Translations under genes and position numbers: made by a program
Origin: Arthrobacter crystallopoietes
GTDB lineage: Bacteria > Actinomycetota > Actinomycetes > Actinomycetales > Micrococcaceae
Assembly (NCBI RefSeq): GCF_002849715.1
Contig: NZ_CP018863.1
Span: 3,162,001-3,226,000, forward strand
DNA length: 64,000 bases
Reading direction: 5' to 3'
Notes under the pieces: model-generated
Told to the model about the DNA's origin: nothing
The model's input: only the letters and a program-made list of their open reading frames with translations
Databases searched by the model: none
In this document: positions 44,905 to 54,000 of the stretch, one piece after another
Numbering within the stretch: the stretch's first letter is position 1
Layout of the letters: each line of letters opens with the position of its first letter

Positions 44905-45753
44905 TCAGTAGACGTCGAGGATTGCGGGATCGAGGTTGTACTTCTTGGCGATTTCAGCCAGCTTTCCGTTCTCGTACAGTGCCTTGAGCCCCTCGGCGAT
45001 CGCAGGAGTCAGCTCATCACCCTTGCGGCTGAAGACGCCGAACTGGGTATCGGTCTCGAATACGCCGGGAGCAACCTGCAGCTTGCCTTCGTTCTGCGTC
45101 TCCATGTATGAAGCCGCGACGTTCGTTTCGACAAGAGCGTCAGCCTTGCCGTTGAGGACTGCGAGGACCGTCTCGGCCGTCTTGGGGTATTCCGTCAAGC
45201 GCGGTGCATCTTTGCCCTCAGCCTCGCACTCGTCGCCGAGGGCCTGGATCCTGGCCGCGTTGCTGGAGGCGGCCTGTGCGGCCACGGTCAGTCCGCAGAG
45301 GTCCGCAGGGGTGGCCAATTCGCTCGCCTTTGCCGGTGCTGTGAGGACCGCCGGACCTGCATTCATGACCGGTGCAGCATCAGCGACCTGAAGCCGGTCT
45401 TCGCTCATGTAAAGACCGCCGAGAATCATGTCGCAACGCCGTGTCTGCAATCCCGGCATCAGGCCATCGAACGCGGTGACCTCGAACTTCACCTCAACGC
45501 CCCAGTGCTCGGCCAAAGCTCGGCCTGCATCGGCGTCGAAACCGATGATGTCACCGCCCGAGCCGTCCGAGTAGTACTCAAGGGGCGGGTATTCGGGATC
45601 GATGCACAGCGTTGCCTGACCGTCGTTGACGAGTCCGGACGGTGCATTCTCCGAGGAAGCAGCGGCTCCTTCGCCGCCGGCGGAAGATCCGCAGCCTGCC
45701 AGCGCCAGCAACGCTGCTGACGCCGCAACTGTGGAATAGATCGACTTACGCAT
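44905..45753 (-). CDS. Amino acid ABC transporter substrate-binding lipoprotein
   Basis: 282 residues. The signal peptide MRKSIYSTVAASAALLALAG ends in a CGSS lipobox. Motifs: ATLCIDPEYPPLEYYSDGSG, DIIGFDADAGRALAEHWGVE, DGLMPGLQTRRCDMILGGLY and DLCGLTVAAQAASSNAARIQ. First gene of the seven-gene operon ending at 37247; a promoter lies about 70 bp upstream. Confidence 0.92.
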   Translation of the reverse strand: MRKSIYSTVAASAALLALAGCGSSAGGEGAAASSENAPSGLVNDGQATLCIDPEYPPLEYYSDGSGGDIIGFDADAGRALAEHWGVEVKFEVTAFDGLMPGLQTRRCDMILGGLYMSEDRLQVADAAPVMNAGPAVLTAPAKASELATPADLCGLTVAAQAASSNAARIQALGDECEAEGKDAPRLTEYPKTAETVLAVLNGKADALVETNVAASYMETQNEGKLQVAPGVFETDTQFGVFSRKGDELTPAIAEGLKALYENGKLAEIAKKYNLDPAILDVY

Positions 45754-45822
45754 GGAAATCTCCTGGGTACAGGTAGTGGGCGACTATTTGCTGACAGGCG
45801 CCCGCTGAACGGTATGCAGATG

Positions 45823-45851
45823 ATTCTGTGACACTTGCCACCATCCGTCAA
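45823..45851 (-). promoter_or_regulatory. Promoter for the third transporter operon
   Basis: On the minus strand, TTGACG (45846-45851) and CAGAAT (45823-45828) are separated by 17 bases. The -35 box is good, the -10 box moderate. It would leave a leader of about 60 bases before the binding-protein ATG. Confidence 0.5.
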
Positions 45852-45977
45852 GCAGTTTTTTTGTTGGGCATCATTTCTACGAATTAAGTGATGAGTTTAC
45901 CTATCAATTTTGCGACGTTAGGCACGTAGATTCGCGTTCTGACAATAAATTTGCTGGTGAAGCTGAAAGTTAGTTGA

Positions 45978-45983
45978 TATAAA
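45978..45983 (+). promoter_or_regulatory. Possible -10 box for a leaderless regulator transcript
   Basis: TATAAA ends 6 bases before the ATG of the Lrp-type gene, and there is no Shine-Dalgarno sequence between. This spacing would put transcription start at the ATG, as in leaderless actinobacterial genes. No clear -35 box lies at normal spacing. Confidence 0.35.
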
Positions 45984-45989
45984 CAGTGG

Positions 45990-46913
45990 ATGGGCGATCT
46001 TGAAGAGCGATTAGTGCGGCACCTGCAGCAAGACGGGCGCGCCTCATTCAGCGAACTGGCCAAGGCCTTGGATACCAACCGCGCGACAGTTGCCGCTCAT
46101 GTGAATGCTCTGCTGGAGTCAGGAGAGATACGGATCGTTGCTGCCGTACACCCGCGTGTACTGGGGCTAAACTGTCTCGCGCATGTTGCCGTTCAGCTGA
46201 CTGGGGATCCGGTTCCTGTGCTCGAAGCAATGGAAGCCATGGAGAGTCCGGTTTTCATCTCCCAGACGACTGGCCCGTATCATCTGGCAGCTGAACTGCG
46301 TATGCCAACGCTGGCTTCTATGTACGAGCAGACTGAGTTGATTCGTGCCCTGCCTCAAGTCGCTTCCGTCAACGTCACCGTCTATGAGCGGGTCATCCGT
46401 AGCTTCTTCCTGGGGGCGGAACCAAAGCTGATGGATCTGGAATTGGATGAGTACGACTTGCGGCTGATGAATCTTCTCCAACGTGATGGCCGTGCATCCT
46501 TCGCCGAAATGGCGGCGGCAGTAGGACTGTCGTTGAGCGCCTGCCGAACAAGGGTACTCAAGCTGATCAATGCCAATGTCATGCAGATCGGCGCTATCCG
46601 GCGTCGGGCAGATACATCCCAGGCCATGGCGTTCGGGTTTGGTCTCAGCACCTCCGGTATCGAGGAGGCAGTCCGGTATCTCGAGGGTGTGCCGGGTGCC
46701 GAGTTCATAGTGAAATGTTTCGGGCACTACAACTTGATTGCAACGGTGGGGGTGGCGTCGCTGGGGGAGTTCAACCGTATCGCTGGCGGGCTCCGTCAAC
46801 TCGGTTCTGTCGCGACTGTCGATACTTGGCTTCACGCAGATATCGTTCGCGAACGCTATGAAAAACCGCTGGATACCTTGGTCGGCGCGATTGCCGCTTC
46901 ACAGCTCGCGTAA
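45990..46913 (+). CDS. Lrp/AsnC-family regulator with two DNA-binding halves
   Basis: 307 residues, about twice a normal Lrp. The first half has an AsnC helix-turn-helix (LVRHLQQDGRASFSELAKAL) and a ligand-type domain; the second repeats it (LRLMNLLQRDGRASFAEMAA, then LSLSACRTRVLKL) and ends with a full AsnC-type ligand domain. Such tandem-HTH Lrp proteins are common in Actinobacteria. It diverges from the amino-acid operon and probably controls it in response to the solute or a breakdown product. Confidence 0.88.
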   Translation: MGDLEERLVRHLQQDGRASFSELAKALDTNRATVAAHVNALLESGEIRIVAAVHPRVLGLNCLAHVAVQLTGDPVPVLEAMEAMESPVFISQTTGPYHLAAELRMPTLASMYEQTELIRALPQVASVNVTVYERVIRSFFLGAEPKLMDLELDEYDLRLMNLLQRDGRASFAEMAAAVGLSLSACRTRVLKLINANVMQIGAIRRRADTSQAMAFGFGLSTSGIEEAVRYLEGVPGAEFIVKCFGHYNLIATVGVASLGEFNRIAGGLRQLGSVATVDTWLHADIVRERYEKPLDTLVGAIAASQLA

Positions 46914-46980
46914 TCAACTATGACGTGAACGGTGAGCATGCGTTCGAGGTTCTGGAAGAGCAGGCCTAGAGAGCTATTGC

Positions 46981-47577
46981 TCAATCGGGCAGGACGGTCA
47001 CAGGTGCGCCCATTTGGGAGAACGAAGGTCCGCGCTTGCTTCCCCAGAAGTGCACTGGCTGTGTCTTCTCCCAGATGAGTTCTTGGTTGTCATCAAGGCA
47101 ATCGGCCCGGGCGGAGACAGCCACCACGCGACCCACAATCATGCAACGGCCTGACCAGAGCTTGATCCACTCAGCCTCGAGTTCGAGATGTGCGTAGCAT
47201 TGCGCCAACAGCGGCGGCGCGATCTTGATGGCGGGAAAGGCCGTAAGCCTTGCTTGGGCAATCTCGTCGACACCGCCCGGCCAGGGGTGGGCGGCGACGA
47301 GAACCTGCTTCAGCAGCTCTTCCTCAAACGGTATGAAGTTCACTGCGAACTCTCCCGTTGCCCTGATGTTGGCACAGGTGTCGCTGTCTTCTGCAGCAGT
47401 AAAGGCTAGATGCAAGGGATCCTGACTGACACGCACAAGCGTGGCGAAGGGCGCCGCATTCATCGATCCAGCTGCGTCAACCGTGGTGATGAGGGACAGA
47501 GCAGAAGTCGGCCTCGCGATGTCCAGCCAATGGTTAGGAGCGACTTTCACTCTGTCTTCCGCCCAGTTCGCAGTCAT
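46981..47577 (-). CDS. Flavin reductase-like domain protein
   Basis: 198 residues. DIARPTSALSLITTVDAAGS then NAAPFATLVRVSQDPLHLAF is the start of the FMN-binding split-barrel, and GEFAVNFIPFEEELLKQVLV is the conserved loop. Members reduce flavin or bind FMN as monooxygenase partners. It diverges from the flavoenzyme operon at 47781 across about 200 AT-richer bases, so it might be coregulated. Confidence 0.82.
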   Translation of the reverse strand: MTANWAEDRVKVAPNHWLDIARPTSALSLITTVDAAGSMNAAPFATLVRVSQDPLHLAFTAAEDSDTCANIRATGEFAVNFIPFEEELLKQVLVAAHPWPGGVDEIAQARLTAFPAIKIAPPLLAQCYAHLELEAEWIKLWSGRCMIVGRVVAVSARADCLDDNQELIWEKTQPVHFWGSKRGPSFSQMGAPVTVLPD

Positions 47578-47780
47578 CCGGCTCCTCAGGTTGAAGGCAA
47601 CGTCGAGTAGTAAATCACGTTACAAAGCTGACCATATATTTCACGCAAGTAGCGGCCTTTGAGCGAAAGATTTTCTGCAAGCACGGTGGATTCCTTCTGT
47701 AACTCGGCCTATTGTTCACAACCGGCGTTTGCTGGAAATTAGATGGAACGCTCTACAACTTTTTATGAACGGCAGGCAAC

Positions 47781-48074
47781 ATGAACGACCCGACGATCTG
47801 CAGGTGTGAAGGTGTCACGCTCCGTCAGATAGAAAAGTGTCTGACCGTGCCAGACACTTCCGTTTCGCTCCGGGAACTCAAGCTGCAGACCCGCGCGGGT
47901 ATGGGAATCTGCCAAGGACGCACTTGTATGCCTCTTCTGATGGCGATCGCGGACGCCTCCGGCCGCGGATTGAGCAACGATGCAGGGCTGCCCAGAAACC
48001 AACCGATCCGGCCCATTGCCATGGCCGACCTGATGAATGTCGTCTCGAAGCCGGAGCGGAGCGTCGCAGAATGA
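47781..48074 (+). CDS. BFD-like [2Fe-2S] protein, free-standing subunit
   Basis: 97 residues. The motif ICRCEGVT, then GMGICQGRTC about 35 residues later, is the bacterioferritin-associated-ferredoxin-like [2Fe-2S] site, all four Cys present. In HcnB/OoxA-type proteins this domain is usually fused at the C-terminus; the alpha-type subunit at 48382 lacks it, so the domain has been split off. It overlaps the next gene by 4 bases (ATGA). Confidence 0.85.
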   Translation: MNDPTICRCEGVTLRQIEKCLTVPDTSVSLRELKLQTRAGMGICQGRTCMPLLMAIADASGRGLSNDAGLPRNQPIRPIAMADLMNVVSKPERSVAE

Positions 48075-48385
48075 AACGCATCAGCGAGCATCCGGTCCTC
48101 GGCACTCTGAGGGATAGTGCCATCTCATTCGAGTTCAATGGCACGAGCTTTCCTGCTAATGAGGGAGATTCCATAGCTTCCGCGCTCTTGGCCAGCAATG
48201 TCAGAACCCTTCGCTATTCCCGTCTAGGTCAGGAGCCCCGGGGCATCTATTGTGGCATCGGGCATTGCTATGAGTGCCGCGTCACCGTTGACGGCGCGGC
48301 GAGCGTGCGAGCGTGTATTACGCCGGTTGTCGACGGGATGACCGTGGAGTCGCACGGCCAGACCCAGCCGGAAACCGAAGCATGA
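48071..48385 (+). CDS. [2Fe-2S] ferredoxin-like subunit (HcnA/OoxA-N type)
   Basis: 104 residues. VLGTLRDSAISFEFNGTSFP, then IASALLASNVRTLRYSRLGQ, and a cluster site GIYCGIGHCYECRV with a final Cys in RACITPV: the four-Cys arrangement of small iron-sulphur subunits in HCN synthase, opine oxidase and D-hydroxyproline dehydrogenase complexes. It overlaps both neighbours by 4 bases. Confidence 0.87.
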   Translation: MKRISEHPVLGTLRDSAISFEFNGTSFPANEGDSIASALLASNVRTLRYSRLGQEPRGIYCGIGHCYECRVTVDGAASVRACITPVVDGMTVESHGQTQPETEA

Positions 48386-49605
48386 TCTCTCCCGACGTCG
48401 CCGTTGTGGGCGCTGGCCCGGCGGGCCTGTCGGCCGCGATCGCCGCGGCTGAAGCCGGCGCCCGTGTCACGGTCATCGATGAAAATCCTGCACCTGGGGG
48501 CAGACTGCTGGGACAGCTCCACCAGGAGTCCAATGGAAACTGGTGGATCGGCAAGGAAATTGCTGTACAGCTCGCTGACCGCGCGGCAACCGCCGGTGTC
48601 CAATTGCTGGAACGCCGGGAAGTGTGGGGGATGTACCCGCAGTGGAAACTCGCTCTCGACGGCGGAGAAACGCTAACTGCCTCCTGCGTAGTCCTGGCCT
48701 CGGGAGCAGCAGAGCGGGCACTGCCGATTCCAGGATGGACACTGCCGGGGGCAATGACCATCGGCGCCGCCCAGACCCTCACGAACTACTATCGGGTTCT
48801 CCCAGGGAAGCGCGTCGCCGTCGTCGGTGTTGATCCTTTGTCACTCACCGTTGCCCATGAGCTCACTATGGCCGGCGCCGAGGTAGTTGGGATTTACCTT
48901 CCTCCTGCCGATCTGTTCAGCAAGGACAAAGGTAATCCCCGGTACACCCTTGGCTACTTGGCCGGGATGGCCGATTTGGCTCCCAATGCCTTCCTGCGCG
49001 CCGGCGCCAAGCTAGCTGGAGTGCCGGCCATGCGGAAAATCGCCGGAGCTCTCTATCCGAAAGCCGGGATCCCCGTCCTCGGAGCGAAGCTGAAACTTCG
49101 TCAACGCGTCAGCTCGATACACGGAGACGACCGCGTAACCGGTGTCGGGATAGATGACGTTGACGGCATAGGCAGGCCAACAGGCCGCTCCGTATTCGTG
49201 GATGTGGACTGTGTCTGCCTCTCCGGCGGGTTGTATCCGGTGCAGGAGCTGACTGCCGGCTGCTCTATCGAGCGGATTGACGAACTGGGTGGACAGGTGC
49301 CGCTTCACAGTCCGGAGATGGAGACCTCCCTAAAGAACCTCTTCGTGGCCGGAAACATCACCGGTATTGAGGGGGCCAAAATTGCGATGGCCCAGGGAAC
49401 TCTGGCCGGTTGCGCCGCGGCAGCCCGTTTGGGCCTGCTCGATGCAGCAGCGGTGACCCTCGCGGCCAGCGGGGTCGGCCAAGCCAGGGAAACCAGTCCC
49501 ATAACCTTCCAGCCCGACATCCTCCAAGGCAGGCGCCGGGCCACGGAAGCTTGGGCGAATACTGTCGGCAGGAGGCCGGCCATGAGCCCGGAGGTCTACT
49601 CATGA
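48382..49605 (+). CDS. FAD/NAD(P)-binding subunit (HcnB/OoxA-like)
   Basis: 407 residues from ATG at 48382. The dinucleotide motif is VAVVGAGPAGLSAAIAAAEA with PAPGGRLLGQLHQES; a second motif KRVAVVGVDPLSLTVAHELT occurs mid-protein. NLFVAGNITGIEGAKIAMAQ is the C-terminal FAD element. Unlike typical HcnB, the C-terminus ends without Cys pairs because the BFD domain is a separate gene. Part of a complex dehydrogenating an amine or imino acid. Confidence 0.88.
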   Translation: MISPDVAVVGAGPAGLSAAIAAAEAGARVTVIDENPAPGGRLLGQLHQESNGNWWIGKEIAVQLADRAATAGVQLLERREVWGMYPQWKLALDGGETLTASCVVLASGAAERALPIPGWTLPGAMTIGAAQTLTNYYRVLPGKRVAVVGVDPLSLTVAHELTMAGAEVVGIYLPPADLFSKDKGNPRYTLGYLAGMADLAPNAFLRAGAKLAGVPAMRKIAGALYPKAGIPVLGAKLKLRQRVSSIHGDDRVTGVGIDDVDGIGRPTGRSVFVDVDCVCLSGGLYPVQELTAGCSIERIDELGGQVPLHSPEMETSLKNLFVAGNITGIEGAKIAMAQGTLAGCAAAARLGLLDAAAVTLAASGVGQARETSPITFQPDILQGRRRATEAWANTVGRRPAMSPEVYS

Positions 49606-50774
49606 TGACGGCAGATGTGGTGGTGATAGGCGCCGGAGTGATAGGTGCTTCGATAGCCTTCCGCCTTGCTGAACAAGGGCGCAGCGTCGTGCTTGTGGAG
49701 CAGAACGGGCCCGGTTCAGGTGCGTCCGGTTCCTGTGACAAAGCCATCTTCCTCCAGTCAAAACGGCCCGGAATCCACATGGAGCTCGCCTTGGCCAGCC
49801 GTCGCATGTACGACTCCCTCGAGGCTGAACTAGATGCCGACCTTGAGTTGAAGAACGACGGCGGCATGGTCGTGATTGAAACGCCCGAGCATCTTGAGTT
49901 CATGCGCGATTTCGTTGAACGGCAGCAAGAGGCCGGCATCTCGGTGTCGCTGCTCGACAGGGATGCGGCGCGCGAGCGCCAGCCTTGCCTCGCCCAGCAC
50001 GTACTGGGTGCGTCCTACAGCCCCGATGACGCGGAAGTAAATCCCCTCGCACTCAACACAGCGCTCTACCGGGCCGCGGCACGATGCGGTGCGGTAGTCC
50101 GGACGCACTGTGAGGTCACCGCTATCAACGTAGTAAGCGGCCGGGTCATTTCCGCCGACACTACCCGCGGCCGCATATCGACTGATCTGGTGGTCAACGC
50201 GGCGGGTCCCTTCGCGGCCCGGGTTGGCGAACTGGCCGGCGTATGTGTTCCGGTGCAGCCGCGTAGAGGAACCATTTTGATATCCGAGGCCGTGGAACCA
50301 TTGGTCAATGGGAGCATGCTCTGCGCCCAATACATCGCCGCAAAGCACTTGGCCGCGGTCGAGGCCGGAAGTACCCCTCCGTACGGCGTAGGCCTGTCGC
50401 TGGGCCAGACCGACTCGGGCAACCTGCTGATCGGCGGCAGCAGGGAATTTACCGGTTTCAACAAGCCGCAGGGCCCGGAGATCATGGCTGCCATTGCCCG
50501 TCATGCGGCGAGGATTGTGCCGTTGCTTGCGCAATTGCGCATCATCCGGTCGATGACAGGCTTCCGCCCATACACCGGCGATGGACTGCCGATTATTGAC
50601 CGAGCGCCGGAAGTTGATGGCTACATCATCGCTGCCGGCCACGAGGGCGACGGAATCGCCCTCGCCCCGATCACTGGAGTCCTGGTCCGGGATCTCCTCG
50701 ACGACAAAGCGAGCCCTGACCCGTTTCTGGGCGCATTGTCGATAAACCGCTTCGCTGGATCCGTTCACTCTTAA
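49602..50774 (+). CDS. FAD-dependent amine oxidase subunit (HcnC/DadA-like)
   Basis: 390 residues. VVVIGAGVIGASIAFRLAEQ is the FAD motif, GPGSGASGSCDKAIFLQSKR the flavin-loop region, and IIRSMTGFRPYTGDGLPIID then GYIIAAGHEGDGIALAPITG the C-terminal DAO signature. It is the catalytic subunit of the DAO/sarcosine oxidase type. Overlaps the previous gene by 4 bases. The substrate may be an opine, D-amino acid or hydroxyproline-like imino acid; context does not decide. Confidence 0.88.
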   Translation: MMTADVVVIGAGVIGASIAFRLAEQGRSVVLVEQNGPGSGASGSCDKAIFLQSKRPGIHMELALASRRMYDSLEAELDADLELKNDGGMVVIETPEHLEFMRDFVERQQEAGISVSLLDRDAARERQPCLAQHVLGASYSPDDAEVNPLALNTALYRAAARCGAVVRTHCEVTAINVVSGRVISADTTRGRISTDLVVNAAGPFAARVGELAGVCVPVQPRRGTILISEAVEPLVNGSMLCAQYIAAKHLAAVEAGSTPPYGVGLSLGQTDSGNLLIGGSREFTGFNKPQGPEIMAAIARHAARIVPLLAQLRIIRSMTGFRPYTGDGLPIIDRAPEVDGYIIAAGHEGDGIALAPITGVLVRDLLDDKASPDPFLGALSINRFAGSVHS

Positions 50775-50800
50775 TACACCGCTCGATCGAGGAGCCACAC

Positions 50801-52279
50801 ATGCTTGTCGTCATCGTTCCACTGGTACTGCTGTTCGCCATAGCCCTCATCAAGAAGATCCCCTGGATCGGCGGTGACATCCGTGCCGCCCTGTTGACTG
50901 CGGCAGTAGCAGCCGGGCTTATCGGCGGACTCGCTCCCATGGGATGGGTCAATGCCCTCGTCGATGGAGCCGACCGCCTCGCCTGGGTGATCGCCCTGTC
51001 CTTGTTTGGCAGCATCTATGCAGAGGCGCAGGTCCGGCTGGGGGCCATGGAAACAACTCTCTTCGGATTGCGGGCGCTGTTCGGGAAATCTCCGCGGGGA
51101 TTGATCGCAGCCGTCTTCGTGACGCTGATTCTTGCCGGCTCATTGCTGGGCGATGCTATTGCTGCGGCAACGGTGATCGGCTTCCTGGTGATCCACGCGC
51201 TGAGTGAACTGAAAATCAAGCCCGTTCAGATCGGTATGATGATCCTCCTGGGAGCATCCATTGGCTCCATCATGCCGCCCATTTCCCAAGGCGTCTTCCT
51301 GTCAGCTTCCCTGATTGGAATAGACCCGACTCCGGTGACCAATATTGCTTACCTGACGGTCGGCGGCGGAGCCCTTTTCGCCATATTTGAGTCATTCCGG
51401 TTCGTCCGCGCGAAGCGCGGGACGGGTGCCAAACTTACCCCCGCAGCACAGACTGTAGGAGGGTCTTTTCCGATGGGCTCAGGGGCCGGAGCAGCATCGG
51501 GGCCAGCAAAGAGCTTGCCAGCGGGATCGTCGGCTTCAGGATTCGGGTCCCTCGATGCCACCGGATCCAAAGCCTTCATGAAACTCATGGCGGAACGATG
51601 GAAGACCCTGATTCCTCTCGCGGTCCTGATCGTTATCGTGGTAGCGAAATCCGGCTTCGGGTTCGACGTTTTTACCGAGATTCCTCCACTGGCCGCAACC
51701 ACGTCGTGGCTGGGAAGCATTCCGGTGCTCAAGGGCATCGCCTTCCCGGTGGTCATGGCAATCATCGTCGCCATCGCGGTCAGCTTTCTGTTCAAGAGCG
51801 TCCGGCGCGACACTCTGGGTACGGTTACGACAGGTTTGAGCAAGGTCAGCGGAACCATTCAGATCCAGCTTTGTGCAGCAGCAATGATTGGCATCTTCTA
51901 TGCGGTGGGAGCCGTCGACATGGTAGCCGCCGCGGCAGAATCACTAGCCGGACCCGAGCTGAAACTTGGAGGAGCGGCTGGAATAGTTGCCATCGGTATG
52001 TTGACCGGCTCGCAGACCGCAGCCCAGACGGTGCTCGTCACATTCCTCGGCCCCATCCTGGTTGGCCTCGGGGTGGACCCGGTCAACGCTGCACTCGGCG
52101 CATCCCACATCGCTGCGGCGGGACAAAACATGCCGCCGGTTGGACTGACAGCCTTTGTGGTCTGCGGTCTGGTCGGATCGGCGCTGAACACCAAAGTCGA
52201 CCCCGTCAAGGTTATGATCCTGGCCCTGCCGAATTCCATCTACTTCCTTCTTGTTGGCTTGCTGGTCTGGTTCATTTAG
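50801..52279 (+). CDS. DctM/TRAP-like large permease or related ion-coupled transporter
   Basis: 492 residues with about 11-12 hydrophobic segments. ILAGSLLGDAIAAATVIGFL, MMILLGASIGSIMPPISQGV and ALGASHIAAAGQNMPPVGLT resemble the large (DctM) subunit of TRAP carriers. A 70-residue Gly/Ser-rich cytoplasmic linker splits the halves. No DctP or DctQ gene is present, so it may work alone or belong to a sister ion-transporter family. It follows the flavoenzyme by 26 bp and probably imports the enzyme's substrate. Confidence 0.78.
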   Translation: MLVVIVPLVLLFAIALIKKIPWIGGDIRAALLTAAVAAGLIGGLAPMGWVNALVDGADRLAWVIALSLFGSIYAEAQVRLGAMETTLFGLRALFGKSPRGLIAAVFVTLILAGSLLGDAIAAATVIGFLVIHALSELKIKPVQIGMMILLGASIGSIMPPISQGVFLSASLIGIDPTPVTNIAYLTVGGGALFAIFESFRFVRAKRGTGAKLTPAAQTVGGSFPMGSGAGAASGPAKSLPAGSSASGFGSLDATGSKAFMKLMAERWKTLIPLAVLIVIVVAKSGFGFDVFTEIPPLAATTSWLGSIPVLKGIAFPVVMAIIVAIAVSFLFKSVRRDTLGTVTTGLSKVSGTIQIQLCAAAMIGIFYAVGAVDMVAAAAESLAGPELKLGGAAGIVAIGMLTGSQTAAQTVLVTFLGPILVGLGVDPVNAALGASHIAAAGQNMPPVGLTAFVVCGLVGSALNTKVDPVKVMILALPNSIYFLLVGLLVWFI

Positions 52280-52281
52280 CG

Positions 52282-52938
52282 ATGCTCGGAGTCCTTATGC
52301 TCGCGACGAATTTCCGTCGTCCGGTAGGAGATATCGGGAATCCCGCTACGTTTCCGTTTCCGGTCCTTTATGAAACAGTGCCGACCGCGTCCGTGCGGAG
52401 AGTTGTTATGGATCCGGACCCGGCGCTAATCGGAGAGTTCATTGCAGCAGGCCGGCTTCTCGAGCAGCGGGGTGCTAAAGCCATTTCCACGAGCTGCGGT
52501 TTCCTATCCCTCTATCAAGCAGAGATCCAGGCACAGCTCTCAGTGCCATTCGCCGCCTCGAGCCTGCTGCAGATTCCCGGAGCCGAGAGGCTGCATGGGC
52601 AGGTAGGAGTCATTACCGCAAGAGCAGCAAGTTTGACCAAACGGCACTTCACGGCTGCAGGGTGCTCCGGTATGCCCGTTGCCGTGGAAGGCATGGATTC
52701 AAGCCCGGCGTTTACTGCCGCTATTATCGAGGGCAAAGTACACCTGGACGAACGCGCTGTGGAGCGGGAGGTGGCTGCGGTCACTGAAGCCATGCTGCGG
52801 CGACGACCTGAGGTACGGGCAGTAGTACTGGAATGCACTAACCTGCCGCCGTACGCCGCAGCAGTCAGGGATGTGTCCGGTCTGCCAGTGTATGATTCAA
52901 CGACCCTTTGCCTGGACCTTTTGAACGCGTCCCGATGA
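52282..52938 (+). CDS. Aspartate/glutamate racemase-family protein
   Basis: 218 residues; the ATG at 52282 lies 2 bp after the permease stop. The two active-site cysteines are in STSCGFLSLYQ and VVLECTNLPPYA, matching the two half-sites of the Asp/Glu/hydantoin racemase family. GRLLEQRGAKAI and LHGQVGVITARAASLTKRHF are typical of the AroM/hydantoin racemase branch. It may racemise the amino acid handled by the upstream oxidase. Confidence 0.8.
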   Translation: MLGVLMLATNFRRPVGDIGNPATFPFPVLYETVPTASVRRVVMDPDPALIGEFIAAGRLLEQRGAKAISTSCGFLSLYQAEIQAQLSVPFAASSLLQIPGAERLHGQVGVITARAASLTKRHFTAAGCSGMPVAVEGMDSSPAFTAAIIEGKVHLDERAVEREVAAVTEAMLRRRPEVRAVVLECTNLPPYAAAVRDVSGLPVYDSTTLCLDLLNASR

Positions 52939-52955
52939 GGCAGTGGGAGTGAATC

Positions 52956-53942
52956 ATGGAGGCCGGAATGCAGAGGATGACCAGTACCAACAGTTTTGTC
53001 CACCTTCGGACCTTACAGGCGGTACTCGAATCCGGTTCGCACAGCGCGGCTGCTAAGGAGCTGGGTTACACTACTTCGGCGGTCTCCCAACAGATTGCCG
53101 CTCTCGAGAAGGCACTTGGCGTGGCCCTCTTTGAACGAGGCCCACGTAATCTCTGGCCCACGCCGGCGGGTTTGGCCATGGCAAAGCACGCCCAAGTACT
53201 GCTGAAGCAGCTCGCCCAGGCGGAAGATGACATGCAGTCCTACGCTCACGGAGCTCGCGGCCGGCTGAGAATTGGCGCCTCCGGGACTGTTGCAGCGCAA
53301 CTGCTGCCCAAAGCCATATCCCGGCTGCTCGACAAGCAACCGGAAACTGAGTTACTCGTGGAAGACCTCGAATCAGCGGACTTGCCGAACGCCATCCTCA
53401 GTGGGGAAGTCGACCTGGGGATCGTTTACGAGTATGCGGTACTCTCGGTGGACCGGCACCCAGAATTGAAATACCGTCTTGTCCTGGACGAGGAATTGGT
53501 GATTCTTCAGGGCGTTCCCAATATTGTGAAGGACGAAAGGATTCCGCTGGAGTCCCTCGCCGAGGAAGTTTGGGCGACCAGCGCAACCGGCTCCGACGGA
53601 GAGCAGGTACTGGGGATCCTTTGTGCGGAAGCGGGTTTTGCTCCCAGGATCCGCTTCAATAGTAAGGACTTTGACGTAATCCGGGGGCTAGTCAGCGAAC
53701 AGCTGGCCGTCGCTCTGGTGCCGGCGCTGGCATTGGGAATTGACCGAAATATCCGCATGCATCGGTTGGTCGGCGATCCTCCACGCCGCAGGATTTATGC
53801 GGTACGTCGTGCATCGGACACGAATCCTGTGTTGCCCGAGATGCTGCAGGCTCTCGATGCGGCGGCAGCTACATTCCTAGAGTGGACGACAACAGCTTTC
53901 CTCACGCGGCTGGATTCGCCCCTCGCGACGAGCCGGGGTTAG
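52956..53942 (+). CDS. LysR-family transcriptional regulator
   Basis: 328 residues from ATG with GGGAGTG upstream. The N-terminal HTH is LRTLQAVLESGSHSAAAKEL then TTSAVSQQIAALEKALGVAL and FERGPRNLWPTPAG. A LysR substrate-binding domain follows (LRIGASGTVAAQLLPKAI). It is last in the rightward run after the racemase-like gene (17 bp) and likely controls that operon. Confidence 0.9.
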   Translation: MEAGMQRMTSTNSFVHLRTLQAVLESGSHSAAAKELGYTTSAVSQQIAALEKALGVALFERGPRNLWPTPAGLAMAKHAQVLLKQLAQAEDDMQSYAHGARGRLRIGASGTVAAQLLPKAISRLLDKQPETELLVEDLESADLPNAILSGEVDLGIVYEYAVLSVDRHPELKYRLVLDEELVILQGVPNIVKDERIPLESLAEEVWATSATGSDGEQVLGILCAEAGFAPRIRFNSKDFDVIRGLVSEQLAVALVPALALGIDRNIRMHRLVGDPPRRRIYAVRRASDTNPVLPEMLQALDAAAATFLEWTTTAFLTRLDSPLATSRG

Positions 53943-54000
53943 ACGGAGGGTGGTGCTGACCGCGCAGGTTCCGCTGGTCGTCGCCGTCGTTCTTCCATAG

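Noticed and set aside
53943..54000. A fifth full GGCGGGTGG terminator between LysR and the SMR genes
   Set aside because: Only ACGGAGGGTGG and a distant CGCCGTCGTTCTTCC remain; the stem does not pair well, so it is at most an eroded copy.
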